From: JAZDLM01 sp043801895
GTDB taxonomy: Bacteria > Patescibacteriota > Kazan-3B-28
Direction: 5' to 3'
DNA: 15,789 bases
Assembly: GCA_043801895.1 (NCBI GenBank)
Contig: JAZDLM010000024.1
Span: 1 to 15,789, forward strand
In this document: positions 1-4,507 of the stretch, piece by piece
Layout of the letters: each line of letters starts with the position of its first letter
Numbering within the stretch: the stretch's first letter is position 1
Notes under the pieces: generated by a model
The model's input: the letters and a program-made list of their open reading frames with translations, nothing else
Told to the model about the DNA's origin: nothing
Databases searched by the model: none
Made by a program: the position numbers and the translations under genes

Positions 1-1
1 C

Positions 2-355
2 TGCACCGTTTCTGTATCTGCTGACAGGAGCGATCTAAGCGAGACTGTCAAGAAGAGAAATAGTGAGATTTTAAGATCAGCTGATCAAATAATTGAAATG
101 CCGCATCTTGATGTTGAGATTTGTGTCAAATTGTTATTGGATATATTATCTCAACCATCCGATGATAACCATATACTATTTGTTCCAATGGGACCTAAGA
201 CTCATGTGCTTACCAGTTTAATTGCCGGAAGCATACTACCAACATCAACATGTATCAGAGTTTCGCTGCTAAATGACCCACAGAGAAATGTTTTCCCAAC
301 GGGTTCTCTCTCGATAAACAGTGTCTCAATACGAGGGTGTAATGAGAATATATAG
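2..355 (+). CDS. C-terminal part of an unrecognised protein, cut by the window edge
   Basis: Frame 2 is open from the first bases to a TAG at 353-355, so this is the last 117 residues of a gene that starts upstream of the window; the ATG at 98 is an internal methionine rather than a likely start. The visible part has a charged helical stretch, then a hydrophobic strand followed by VPMGPKTHV and another hydrophobic helix, as in a Rossmann-like alpha/beta domain with a glycine-containing loop. I do not recognise the family. Base use is clearly more AT-rich than in the genes to the right, which could mean recent transfer. The stop codon lies inside an inverted repeat (351-366). Confidence 0.6.
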   Translation, partial: CTVSVSADRSDLSETVKKRNSEILRSADQIIEMPHLDVEICVKLLLDILSQPSDDNHILFVPMGPKTHVLTSLIAGSILPTSTCIRVSLLNDPQRNVFPTGSLSINSVSIRGCNENI

Positions 356-377
356 CTAAAGCTATACACACGTATAG
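351..377 (+). repeat. Two overlapping inverted repeats at the end of the first gene
   Basis: TATAGCT (351-357) is the exact complement of AGCTATA (360-366). The second arm is reused: CTATAC (362-367) is the exact complement of GTATAG (372-377) with a 4-base loop. The two hairpins cannot form together. The first one covers the stop codon of the upstream gene. There is no T-run, so this is not a standard terminator; it could be a protein-binding site or a weak stop for transcription. Confidence 0.5.
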
Positions 378-399
378 TAATGCTGTATTGTAAAAAGCG

Positions 400-535
400 A
401 AGGTTCACGCTAGAATATCCGTCTCGGTACAGAGGGGCGTACATCTAGGCTATGCGTGTTACGTCAGAAGCAGTGCTGGGGTCTCCCAGAGAGAACACTG
501 CGGAAGCAAGCGATTTAGGCTTAGACGTGAACCTT
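400..535 (+). ncRNA. Candidate structured small RNA, family unknown
   Basis: A perfect 10-bp stem closes the segment (AAGGTTCACG at 400-409 with CGTGAACCTT at 526-535). Inside it are a GTAC/GTAC hairpin (427-430 with 439-442) and a longer arm in which GCAGTG (470-475) pairs with CACTGC (496-501), continued by CTGGG (476-480) with CCCAG (485-489) and a six-base bulge, AGAGAA. A strong hairpin with a short T-run follows at 543-577. No ORF here looks like a protein. A closing stem plus inner arms and a terminator-like hairpin suggest a roughly 140-nt RNA gene. I compared it from memory with 6S RNA, SRP RNA, tmRNA and RNase P RNA and found none of their conserved motifs. Strand is chosen from the position of the terminator-like hairpin. 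Confidence 0.4.
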
Positions 536-542
536 GAACCAT

Positions 543-577
543 AAGTGGGGTAGCATGGCTACCCCACTTCCCATTTT
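543..577 (+). terminator. Strong hairpin with short T-run, probable terminator
   Basis: A perfect 12-bp stem (543-554 with 558-569, GGGGTAGC core) around a 3-base loop is followed by CCCA and four T. The stem is far stronger than chance; the T-run is short and offset by four bases, so termination would be less than ideal. It would end the candidate RNA at 400-535. Confidence 0.5.
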
Positions 578-640
578 GCGTACGTGAACCAGCTAAGTCG
601 CAATGAGAGCATTGTGATGTGGAGAGGCTATTGGGTTCGG

Positions 641-648
641 TATACAAT
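641..648 (+). promoter_or_regulatory. Possible -10 element TATACAAT
   Basis: TATACAAT lies in otherwise gene-free sequence, just upstream of the hairpin-rich block that runs to about 1215. No good -35 hexamer is seen 16-18 bases upstream, so this is only a candidate promoter for that block. Confidence 0.2.
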
Positions 649-699
649 AAAGAGCTCATTCTCAGGTCAACCCCGTCCTAGGAGCCAGAATGTAGATGC

Positions 700-1070
700 T
701 GAACCATAGGCGGTCCTTCTCTTAGTTGCAGGTAGGCTACTAGCTTAAGATTAAAGAGCGACTCATCACTGTTGGCAGAAGCTCTGGGCCGCAATAAACT
801 TGAAGCCAGCTGGTCTTCGGGTAGCCGAGCCGTGGGGATGTGGGCAAGCCTTCAAATCAGTCAGCTCTTCAACTAATCCAACCCAAACAAACTCAAACTC
901 AAGAAAATCAAACTCCCTCCCGCGCACAGTCGGCGTTTGGGGCAATTCTGTTTGCACAAATTCATTCCGCCGACCCGACCCAGGCGGGCGCGATTCTCCT
1001 CGCGCCAGCCGGTGCCGAAGCACTTCCACATCGTAAAGCGATGAGTGCTGAGGCAGGGGCGGAGTCGGGT
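700..1070 (+). ncRNA. Hairpin-rich, gene-free block, candidate large structured RNA
   Basis: Several helices nest or follow in order. GCGGTCC (710-716) pairs with GGGCCGC (786-792) and stacks on AGAGC/GCTCT (755-759 with 781-785). An unpaired A/C-rich run spans about 870-920. GTCGGCG (929-935) pairs with CGCCGAC (968-974), extended inside by TTTG/CAAA and GCAA/TTGC. GGCGCGA (987-993) pairs with TCGCGCC (1000-1006). GCACT plus CATCG (1020-1033) pair with CGATG plus AGTGC (1039-1048). GTCGG near 1064 can pair back to CCGAC at 975-979, making a multibranch junction. Two overlapping reading frames cross this block, but they resemble no protein and their composition follows the hairpins. GAGGAAAGUCC-type RNase P and TTCGAC-type tmRNA signatures are absent. 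Strand is a guess based on the candidate -10 upstream. Confidence 0.33.
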
Positions 1071-1083
1071 TCATTGAGAAAGT

Positions 1084-1215
1084 GAACGAAGTAGGATTAA
1101 CACTGGCTGGAAGCGGGGTTTCGTGGTTAGTTACCCCTACATAGCGCTTTTAGGGGGTTATATAGGGGTAGGTTCGATGCCTGTCAGCCGTGTGTGGTAT
1201 CCTCGTAGTAGGTTC
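1084..1215 (+). ncRNA. Helix-closed RNA element with T-arm-like hairpin upstream of tadA
   Basis: A long interrupted helix joins 1084-1109 to 1185-1215: GAAC with GTTC, AGGAT with ATCCT, ACAC with GTGT, TGGCTG with CAGCCG. Inside, GTAGG (1168-1172), a seven-base loop TTCGATG and CCTGT (1180-1184) have the form of a tRNA T-arm placed next to the helix. TACCCCTACATA (1132-1143) pairs with 1159-1170 with one mismatch, or alternatively with the G-run at 1151-1156. It may be the 3' part of the preceding block, a tRNA-like ending of a larger RNA, or a leader element. No normal tRNA fits: there is no proper D-arm, anticodon arm or CCA. Confidence 0.33.
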
Positions 1216-1241
1216 GGAGCTTGGCTAACAAGCACGACCAC

Positions 1242-1247
1242 TAATAT
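1242..1247 (+). promoter_or_regulatory. -10 element TAATAT next to the tadA start
   Basis: TAATAT ends seven bases before the ATG at 1255, which would put the transcription start at or beside the start codon and make the tadA mRNA leaderless. TTGGCT at 1221-1226 is a possible -35, but the 15-base gap is short. No Shine-Dalgarno sequence precedes the ATG, which agrees with a leaderless start. Confidence 0.35.
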
Positions 1248-1254
1248 TGCATTG

Positions 1255-1716
1255 ATGGAAGAATCCGTAGTCCAGCAAGTCGCGAAGCTAGCTCAACGAG
1301 CATTCGATAGAAAAGAGATCCCCGTTGGAGCGGTAATAATTGACTCCAGGGGACGGGTAATCGCCCAGGGTTACAACCGGTCCCATGCCAAGCGGGACAT
1401 TACCGAACACGCCGAGATTGTTGCTCTTCGCCAAGCTTTCAAAAAGATGGGCGATTGGCGACTAACTGGCTGTACTCTAGTAGTGAACCTCGAACCCTGT
1501 CTGATGTGTCTAGGGGCTATCGCTAATGCGAGACTTAAGAAGGTTATTTATTTTTTGGCCGACCCGTCATTTGGCTCAGCAGAAAGTAAACTTACTCGCG
1601 CTCAATTGAAAAAATTATTTCCTCGTCTAATAGTGGAAAAGATTGTCGATCGGGGAGAGACCCAAGCCCTTCTCCAGCAATTTTTTAGCCAACTACGTTC
1701 TAATCGGTCATCCTGA
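1255..1716 (+). CDS. tadA: tRNA-specific adenosine deaminase TadA
   Basis: TadA deaminates adenosine 34 of tRNA-Arg(ACG) to inosine so that one tRNA reads CGU, CGC and CGA. The 153-residue product has the cytidine/deoxycytidylate deaminase zinc site: HAE (H52, with E54 as proton shuttle) and PCLMC (C82, C85), plus the family's IPVGAVI near residue 22 and the DPxFGxAxS-like segment near 103. The length is normal. The frame is open upstream to 1123, but the family starts a few residues before the first helix, so the ATG at 1255 is chosen; the upstream part overlaps a structured RNA element. No ribosome-binding site is visible. The last codons (Ser-Ser-stop) are contributed by the left end of the inverted-repeat element at 1707. 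Confidence 0.93.
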   Translation: MEESVVQQVAKLAQRAFDRKEIPVGAVIIDSRGRVIAQGYNRSHAKRDITEHAEIVALRQAFKKMGDWRLTGCTLVVNLEPCLMCLGAIANARLKKVIYFLADPSFGSAESKLTRAQLKKLFPRLIVEKIVDRGETQALLQQFFSQLRSNRSS

Positions 1717-1834
1717 ACTTGATTCAGGATCTCTATCCCTGATACCCTAAATTAACTTGAAAATCTTAATATCGAAATGCTGAAATAACCGACTTCGCTC
1801 TACGAGCTACGACAGGTCAAGAATTCAGCATGAC
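1707..1834. repeat. 128-bp inverted-repeat element (MITE/REP-like)
   Basis: The ends are imperfect inverted repeats: GTCATCCTGAA (1707-1717) and TTCAGCATGAC (1824-1834), 10 of 11 bases complementary. The left end also forms its own hairpin (ATCCTGAA 1710-1717 with TTCAGGAT 1723-1730). The interior has no coding potential. This type of GTCATCCTGAAC repeat is known from dispersed intergenic repeats of many bacteria, as I recall. The interior segment 1791-1816 recurs, reversed, at 5882-5904. Confidence 0.65.
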
Positions 1835-1842
1835 ACAAATGT

Positions 1843-1856
1843 GGAGGTGTGGCCGA
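1843..1856 (+). repeat. Copy of the first 14 bases of tRNA-Ser
   Basis: GGAGGTGTGGCCGA occurs here and again at 2159-2172, where it is the first 14 bases of tRNA-Ser(CGA), that is the 5' acceptor strand and the start of the D-arm. The two copies are direct repeats that bracket the GIY-YIG gene exactly: the right copy starts on the base after its stop codon. Confidence 0.7.
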
Positions 1857-1898
1857 CCACCGCTTTCAGCGGGGCCCCGCCAGAGGCGGTGGGTGGTC
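1855..1898. repeat. GC-rich hairpin just upstream of the GIY-YIG gene
   Basis: GACCACC (1855-1861) pairs with GGTGGTC (1892-1898), and GCGGGGCCCCGC (1869-1880) is a 12-bp perfect palindrome inside. It ends eight bases before the ATG at 1907, where no Shine-Dalgarno sequence is seen, so it could affect translation or be an end structure of an inserted unit. Confidence 0.45.
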
Positions 1899-1906
1899 AA
1901 ATATCT

Positions 1907-2158
1907 ATGTTGGAATACACCCTTTATATCTTGAAAAGCCAAAGGACAAAGCGCTACTATGTAGGGATAACTGCTGATTTAGGCGATAGACTCCAGCGTC
2001 ACAATAGTGGCCAGAATATATCCACTAAATCCGGTCGACCATGGCGGCTAGTGTATGTCGAAAAGTGTTCGGACAAAAAGGCAGCCTGGTTGCGAGAAAG
2101 GCAGATCAAACGATATAAAGGCGGAGAAGCATTTAAAAATTTGATTGCCAGTGGTTAA
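1907..2158 (+). CDS. Small GIY-YIG nuclease-domain protein (YhbQ/UPF0213-like)
   Basis: The 83-residue product is a stand-alone GIY-YIG domain: YTLYILKS in place of the first strand, YYVGIT as the YVG half, D-L-RL-RHNSG, then KSGRPWRLVYVE and a C-terminal W-RE-QIK-YKG helix with the conserved glutamate (AWLRERQIK). Members of this group are small putative DNA-structure nucleases; many have no known role. The frame is open further upstream through a GC-rich hairpin, but ATG 1907 (MLEYTLY) is the family start. The stop codon abuts tRNA-Ser with no gap, and a 14-nt copy of the tRNA head precedes the gene, so the gene looks inserted at the tRNA. Confidence 0.85.
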   Translation: MLEYTLYILKSQRTKRYYVGITADLGDRLQRHNSGQNISTKSGRPWRLVYVEKCSDKKAAWLRERQIKRYKGGEAFKNLIASG

Positions 2159-2248
2159 GGAGGTGTGGCCGAGTGGTTTATGGCGCTAGTCTCGAAAACT
2201 AGTTGGGATGCAAGTCCCTCACAGGTTCAAATCCTGTCGCCTCCGCCA
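2159..2248 (+). tRNA. tRNA-Ser(CGA), CCA encoded
   Basis: A class II cloverleaf: acceptor GGAGGTG (2159-2165) with CGCCTCC (2238-2244), discriminator G, CCA at 2246-2248. The anticodon stem is CTAGT/ACTAG around loop CTCGAAA, anticodon CGA at 2193-2195. A long variable arm (GGGA/TCCC) and a T-arm ACAGG-TTCAAAT-CCTGT follow. It decodes UCG. The gene starts on the base after the GIY-YIG stop, so it may be cut out of a joint transcript. Confidence 0.95.
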
Positions 2249-2322
2249 AAAATCGTTCTTGCCAAAGTCGGACGGAAGCGTTAGGCTAAGGCGGATACAA
2301 CCCGCATAAGGAGGTCGGTCTT

Positions 2323-2763
2323 ATGATGTGGTTTAGGCACCTGATCACCAGAGGGGTTAACCGATGCTGGTTTCTGGTCGTTCACCGCTTACCTTTTGCC
2401 ACCAAGCGACTGCTGCGCAGTCGCGGTAAAACGTTAGAGGTGAAATCGCCGCGTTCAGCTAGCGATCTACTCGTCGAGCTATACGCGGTGATGCAGGAGA
2501 TCCGAAGCCGTTGTCCTGCGGTTAGCTCGATCTTAGAAGAGAAGTTGAGCGGTTGGATCCAGCGACGGCCTTGGTCGGCTTACGACCAGGCGGTCGGCTG
2601 GTTGAAGTTCGACTTCCAGCACGCGTGCCAAGCGGGCGAATTCAAACCGTTCGTAGTCCGCGAGCTCTGTCAGAAGCTACCCCAGCTTCAGCTGAACGCC
2701 GAGGACATGGTCAAGCTTCTCCCCAAGCCTCCCTCTGAGGCCGAGCTGGTCCCAGCCCAGTAA
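2323..2763 (+). CDS. Hypothetical basic protein, 146 residues
   Basis: A clear gene: strong Shine-Dalgarno TAAGGAGGT at 2307-2315, ATG at 2323 (a second ATG follows directly), TAA stop and a good terminator 20 bases later. I do not recognise the family. The first 35 residues are strongly basic with two short hydrophobic stretches (WFLVVHRLPF), too short and too interrupted by arginines to be a sure membrane segment. Residues 45-130 look helical, with LLVELYAVMQEI, WSAYDQAVGWLKFDF and FVVRELCQKL. The C-terminus is Pro/Glu-rich. It could bind nucleic acid or the membrane surface; nothing in the sequence decides. It lies alone between tRNA-Ser and the convergent tRNA cluster. Confidence 0.65.
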   Translation: MMWFRHLITRGVNRCWFLVVHRLPFATKRLLRSRGKTLEVKSPRSASDLLVELYAVMQEIRSRCPAVSSILEEKLSGWIQRRPWSAYDQAVGWLKFDFQHACQAGEFKPFVVRELCQKLPQLQLNAEDMVKLLPKPPSEAELVPAQ

Positions 2764-2784
2764 GCTCTCTATTCGGCAAACCAC

Positions 2785-2815
2785 CCCGCTGTCTCTATGA
2801 CGGCGGGCTGTTTTT
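2785..2815 (+). terminator. Rho-independent terminator
   Basis: A 9-bp stem CCCGCTGTC (2785-2793) with GACGGCGGG (2799-2807, one G-T pair), loop of five, followed by CTG and TTTTT (2811-2815). It ends the unknown gene at 2323. Confidence 0.85.
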
Positions 2816-2852
2816 ATCCTACCCGAATTATTACTTGTCGCAGATTGCCTAG

Positions 2853-2899
2853 TCTGGTCGGGGCGCCAGGAGTCGAATCTGCGACCTCACCGACCTGAA
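2853..2899 (-). pseudogene. Broken tRNA-Pro copy (3' half only)
   Basis: Forty-four of 47 bases match 2940-2986, the anticodon-loop-to-CCA half of the neighbouring tRNA-Pro. Upstream of the anticodon loop the match stops abruptly and an unrelated hairpin (TCCTGC 2900-2905 with GCAGGA 2912-2917) takes its place, so there is no 5' acceptor strand or D-arm. The differences also break two T-stem pairs and turn the anticodon position into CAG. It is not a working tRNA. It lies about 40 bases downstream of the intact gene in the direction of transcription. Confidence 0.75.
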
Positions 2900-2929
2900 T
2901 CCTGCCGTACAGCAGGACGCGCTTTATTA

Positions 2930-3032
2930 AATAACTTTCTCTGGTCGGGGCGACAGGAGTCGAACCTGCGACCTCACCGACCCGAACGGTGCGCGCTACC
3001 ACTGCGCTACGCCCCGGCCACAGAAAGTTATT
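2930..3032. repeat. Inverted repeat enclosing tRNA-Pro
   Basis: AATAACTTTCT (2930-2940) is the exact complement of AGAAAGTTATT (3022-3032); the arms lie directly outside the tRNA ends. In a precursor transcript the mature tRNA would sit at the tip of an 11-bp stem. Confidence 0.6.
2942..3016 (-). tRNA. tRNA-Pro(CGG), CCA encoded
   Basis: On the minus strand: acceptor CGGGGCG with CGCCCCG (the C1-G72 pair typical of bacterial tRNA-Pro), discriminator A, encoded CCA. Anticodon stem CACCG/CGGTG around loop TTCGGGT, anticodon CGG (plus-strand 2982-2984), decoding CCG. T-arm GCAGG-TTCGACT-CCTGT. Second gene of the minus-strand tRNA cluster, after tRNA-Thr. Confidence 0.95.
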
Positions 3033-3046
3033 ATTTACTTTACGAA

Positions 3047-3156
3047 CCCAGCGCTTTTTATGGAGCCGGAGGCGAGATTCGGACTCGCGACTTGCTGTTT
3101 ACGAAACAGCTACTCTACCACTGAGTTACTCCGGCGCGTAGATGTAAAGTGCTGGG
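3047..3156. repeat. Inverted repeat enclosing tRNA-Thr
   Basis: CCCAGCGCTTT (3047-3057) pairs with AAAGTGCTGGG (3146-3156), 11 bp with one G-T. The arms flank tRNA-Thr at 3 and 10 bases. The sequence is unrelated to the stem around tRNA-Pro, but the arrangement is the same. A further hairpin, TGGCAA-TAT-TTGCCA, follows at 3161-3175. Confidence 0.55.
3061..3135 (-). tRNA. tRNA-Thr(CGT), CCA encoded
   Basis: On the minus strand: acceptor GCCGGAG with CTCCGGC, discriminator T, encoded CCA. Anticodon stem GCTGT/ACAGC around loop TTCGTAA, anticodon CGT (plus-strand 3101-3103), decoding ACG. T-arm CGAGT-CCGAATC-style with TCGCGAG/CTCGC pairing is normal. It is the first gene of the cluster in the direction of transcription; I see no sure promoter between it and the S23-type gene. 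Confidence 0.93.
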
Positions 3157-3229
3157 AAAGTGGCAATATTTGCCAGACATTTGCAAGAGTACAGTCTTAG
3201 TATGGCGGAGTAAAGGTAGGGATTAAAGG

Positions 3230-3616
3230 CTAAAGGTTAGGGGCTAGGGGATTGGAGGCAATCTTACTTCGGAGAGTCGAGATCGTGCTATTGATCAGTC
3301 TGCCTACCTCGTCTGTCTGTGCGCAAACTGACTCCTGGTCTCGCTCAGGCAGATAGCCCAAATCAATCGCCAAAATAATTTGGGTTTCTAGTTCAGCCAA
3401 AGAACCTAGCGACATATACAAAAATCTCAGGAAGTCTTTTGTAGACCCACGCGCCCAACCCTCAGCGATATTCGAGACTATCGAAACAACGCAGCGGTTC
3501 ATTTGAGAGGTTAGTGCAAACTGCTCTTGCGCTGGAAATTTTGCGGTAGCTGCATACACGGCATGAACCAGCGATCGCGCTTTTTGCCAGATAATCAAGT
3601 TTTGATAGGTCGCCAT
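3230..3616 (-). CDS. Four-helix-bundle protein (23S rRNA intervening-sequence family)
   Basis: This 128-residue protein has the hallmarks of the S23/IVP family: N-terminal YQNLIIWQKARSLV, then FALTSQMNRCVVSIVSNIAEG, and SLGSLAELETQIILAIDLGYL, four amphipathic helices. Founding members are encoded by insertions in 23S rRNA helices; the many stand-alone copies in bacterial genomes have no settled function and form pentameric bundles in structures. The ATG at 3616 gives the family's usual start; the ribosome-binding site is weak (GAGAG). The gene ends in an A/G-rich repeat-like run (TTAGGGGCTAGGGG) and a related motif lies just upstream at 3631-3643. It does not sit in an rRNA gene here. Confidence 0.9.
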   Translation of the reverse strand: MATYQNLIIWQKARSLVHAVYAATAKFPAQEQFALTSQMNRCVVSIVSNIAEGWARGSTKDFLRFLYMSLGSLAELETQIILAIDLGYLPERDQESVCAQTDEVGRLINSTISTLRSKIASNPLAPNL

Positions 3617-3652
3617 CTCTCGCAGTTTTTACCCCTAACTCTTAGTCCTTAA

Positions 3653-3784
3653 TTACAAAACACCATCGATTTGTCGTTCATTATGACCCTGGGAGAACCA
3701 GGTGGGTTCCCGCACATCGTTCCACACGAGAACGAAAGATTGAGGATCCCTATAAAAATATGTAGGCTCAAATGAAGACGGCAA
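3653..3784 (-). CDS. Possible small protein of 43 residues, TTG start
   Basis: A minus-strand frame open from a stop at 3800-3802 to a TAA at 3653-3655, with no ATG; TTG at 3784 is the only plausible start. The peptide is aromatic and polar, not low complexity: TYFYRDPQSFVLVWNDVREP and then TWFSQGHNERQIDG. Its composition is protein-like, and it lies 12-19 bases downstream of a promoter-like pair (3803-3828) and upstream of the S23-type gene on the same strand. No Shine-Dalgarno is visible. It may be a real small gene or the remnant of a larger one that lost its front part. Confidence 0.3.
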   Translation of the reverse strand: MPSSFEPTYFYRDPQSFVLVWNDVREPTWFSQGHNERQIDGVL

Positions 3785-3802
3785 ATCAACGGTGCTGACT
3801 TA

Positions 3803-3828
3803 ATTATACACTCCTATTTTTGTGTCAA
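3803..3828 (-). promoter_or_regulatory. Promoter-like TTGACA/TATAAT pair with short spacer
   Basis: On the minus strand, TTGACA (3823-3828) and TATAAT (3803-3808) are both perfect sigma-70 hexamers, but only 14 bases apart instead of 16-18. It would start near 3796 and serve the small ORF and the S23-type gene. The short gap argues for weak or regulated activity. Confidence 0.4.
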
Positions 3829-3850
3829 ATTATCGGATTGTGGACAAAAG

Positions 3851-4507
3851 TCAGAACGGGATAGTGCTAGAGCCAACAAACCATTGGATTAATGCGATTA
3901 CCGGCTCCAGTAGTGTAAAAACGATGTTAGTACCGACCAGCCTATCTGTAAAGATCAGTAGTAATAATAGCATTGGCCCGTATTGCTCCAGCATCGTTAC
4001 TCGGTAATGGCTAATACCCAAATTGGTTAGCAATAAGTACAAGATTTTAGAACCATCTAGCGGTGGGATCGGGATCAGGTTAAACGCCGCCAAAAAAATA
4101 TTTAGCGTCACCACCGTGGCCAAGAACACATAGATTTGTCCCTCGGGCAGAGCTTGGTGGCCGATCAAATAAATGCGGCCGGGAAGAGCAGCGACGAATG
4201 CTAGCGCGATATTGGCCATTGGACCGGCGATGGCGACCAGCACCTCGCCCCATTGGCCCCGACGGACAAAACTGGGGTTGTAAGGGACCGGCTTGCCCCA
4301 GCCGAACCCGACCACAAACAGCATTAGTGTTCCCATGGGATCAAGGTGGGCTAGGGGGTTAAGGGTCAGCCGTCCGCTAGCTTTGGCGGTGATGTCTCCC
4401 AGCGAGGTGGCCGCCCAAGCGTGGGCAAATTCATGGATAGTGATAGCCGCGACGAGGCTCACTACAAAGAAGACCAAAGTGTCCAGATGCTGAAATACGC
4501 TTAACAT
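3851..4507 (-). CDS. Site-2 protease family membrane metalloprotease (M50)
   Basis: A 218-residue polytopic membrane zinc protease of the M50 family, which cuts membrane-spanning substrates. The zinc site HEFAH is in the first long helix (H25, E26, H29). The NPLAHLDP segment (50-57) and the third zinc ligand in NLIPIPPLDG (D151) are in place, so it should be active. The short form with NPxxHxDP but no PDZ domain matches the stand-alone subgroup common in bacteria with small genomes; the substrate is unknown. Residues 10-30, 85-110, 125-150 and 175-210 are hydrophobic. AGGA lies 11 bases before the ATG. It is divergent from rpmB, with about 134 bases between. Confidence 0.93.
   Translation of the reverse strand: MLSVFQHLDTLVFFVVSLVAAITIHEFAHAWAATSLGDITAKASGRLTLNPLAHLDPMGTLMLFVVGFGWGKPVPYNPSFVRRGQWGEVLVAIAGPMANIALAFVAALPGRIYLIGHQALPEGQIYVFLATVVTLNIFLAAFNLIPIPPLDGSKILYLLLTNLGISHYRVTMLEQYGPMLLLLLIFTDRLVGTNIVFTLLEPVIALIQWFVGSSTIPF

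Noticed and set aside
400..535. SRP or 6S RNA for the closed-stem element
   Set aside because: GGAAGCAAGC at 502-511 resembles the SRP GGAAG-AGCA motif slightly, but the facing strand and tetraloop do not fit; the large central bubble of 6S is not clear either.
800..1085. Two overlapping plus-strand frames of 78 and 81 codons (and a long minus-strand frame) in the hairpin-rich block
   Set aside because: No family resemblance, no ribosome-binding sites, low-complexity Ser/Thr/Gln or Ala-rich products, and all three frames run through strong RNA hairpins. GC-rich sequence with few stops explains them.
840..1200. tmRNA (ssrA), because of the T-arm-like TTCGATG and a short frame starting GCA and ending TAA near 844-876
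   Set aside because: The 5' acceptor partner, the TTCGAC D-loop motif and the usual Ala-Ala tag ending are all missing, and no CCA follows. Kept only as an unassigned structured RNA.
1123..1254. N-terminal extension of TadA by 44 residues
   Set aside because: The added part has no similarity to the family, lies on a structured element and contains the -10-like box; the family start fits ATG 1255.
1841..1906. Longer GIY-YIG protein from ATG 1841
   Set aside because: The additional residues are translations of the tRNA-Ser copy and the GC-rich hairpin, and the domain begins at MLEYTLY.
3161..3260. CRISPR-like or tandem repeat at the A/G-rich run TTAGGGGCTAGGGG
   Set aside because: Only two or three loose copies of a short motif; no regular spacing and no spacers.
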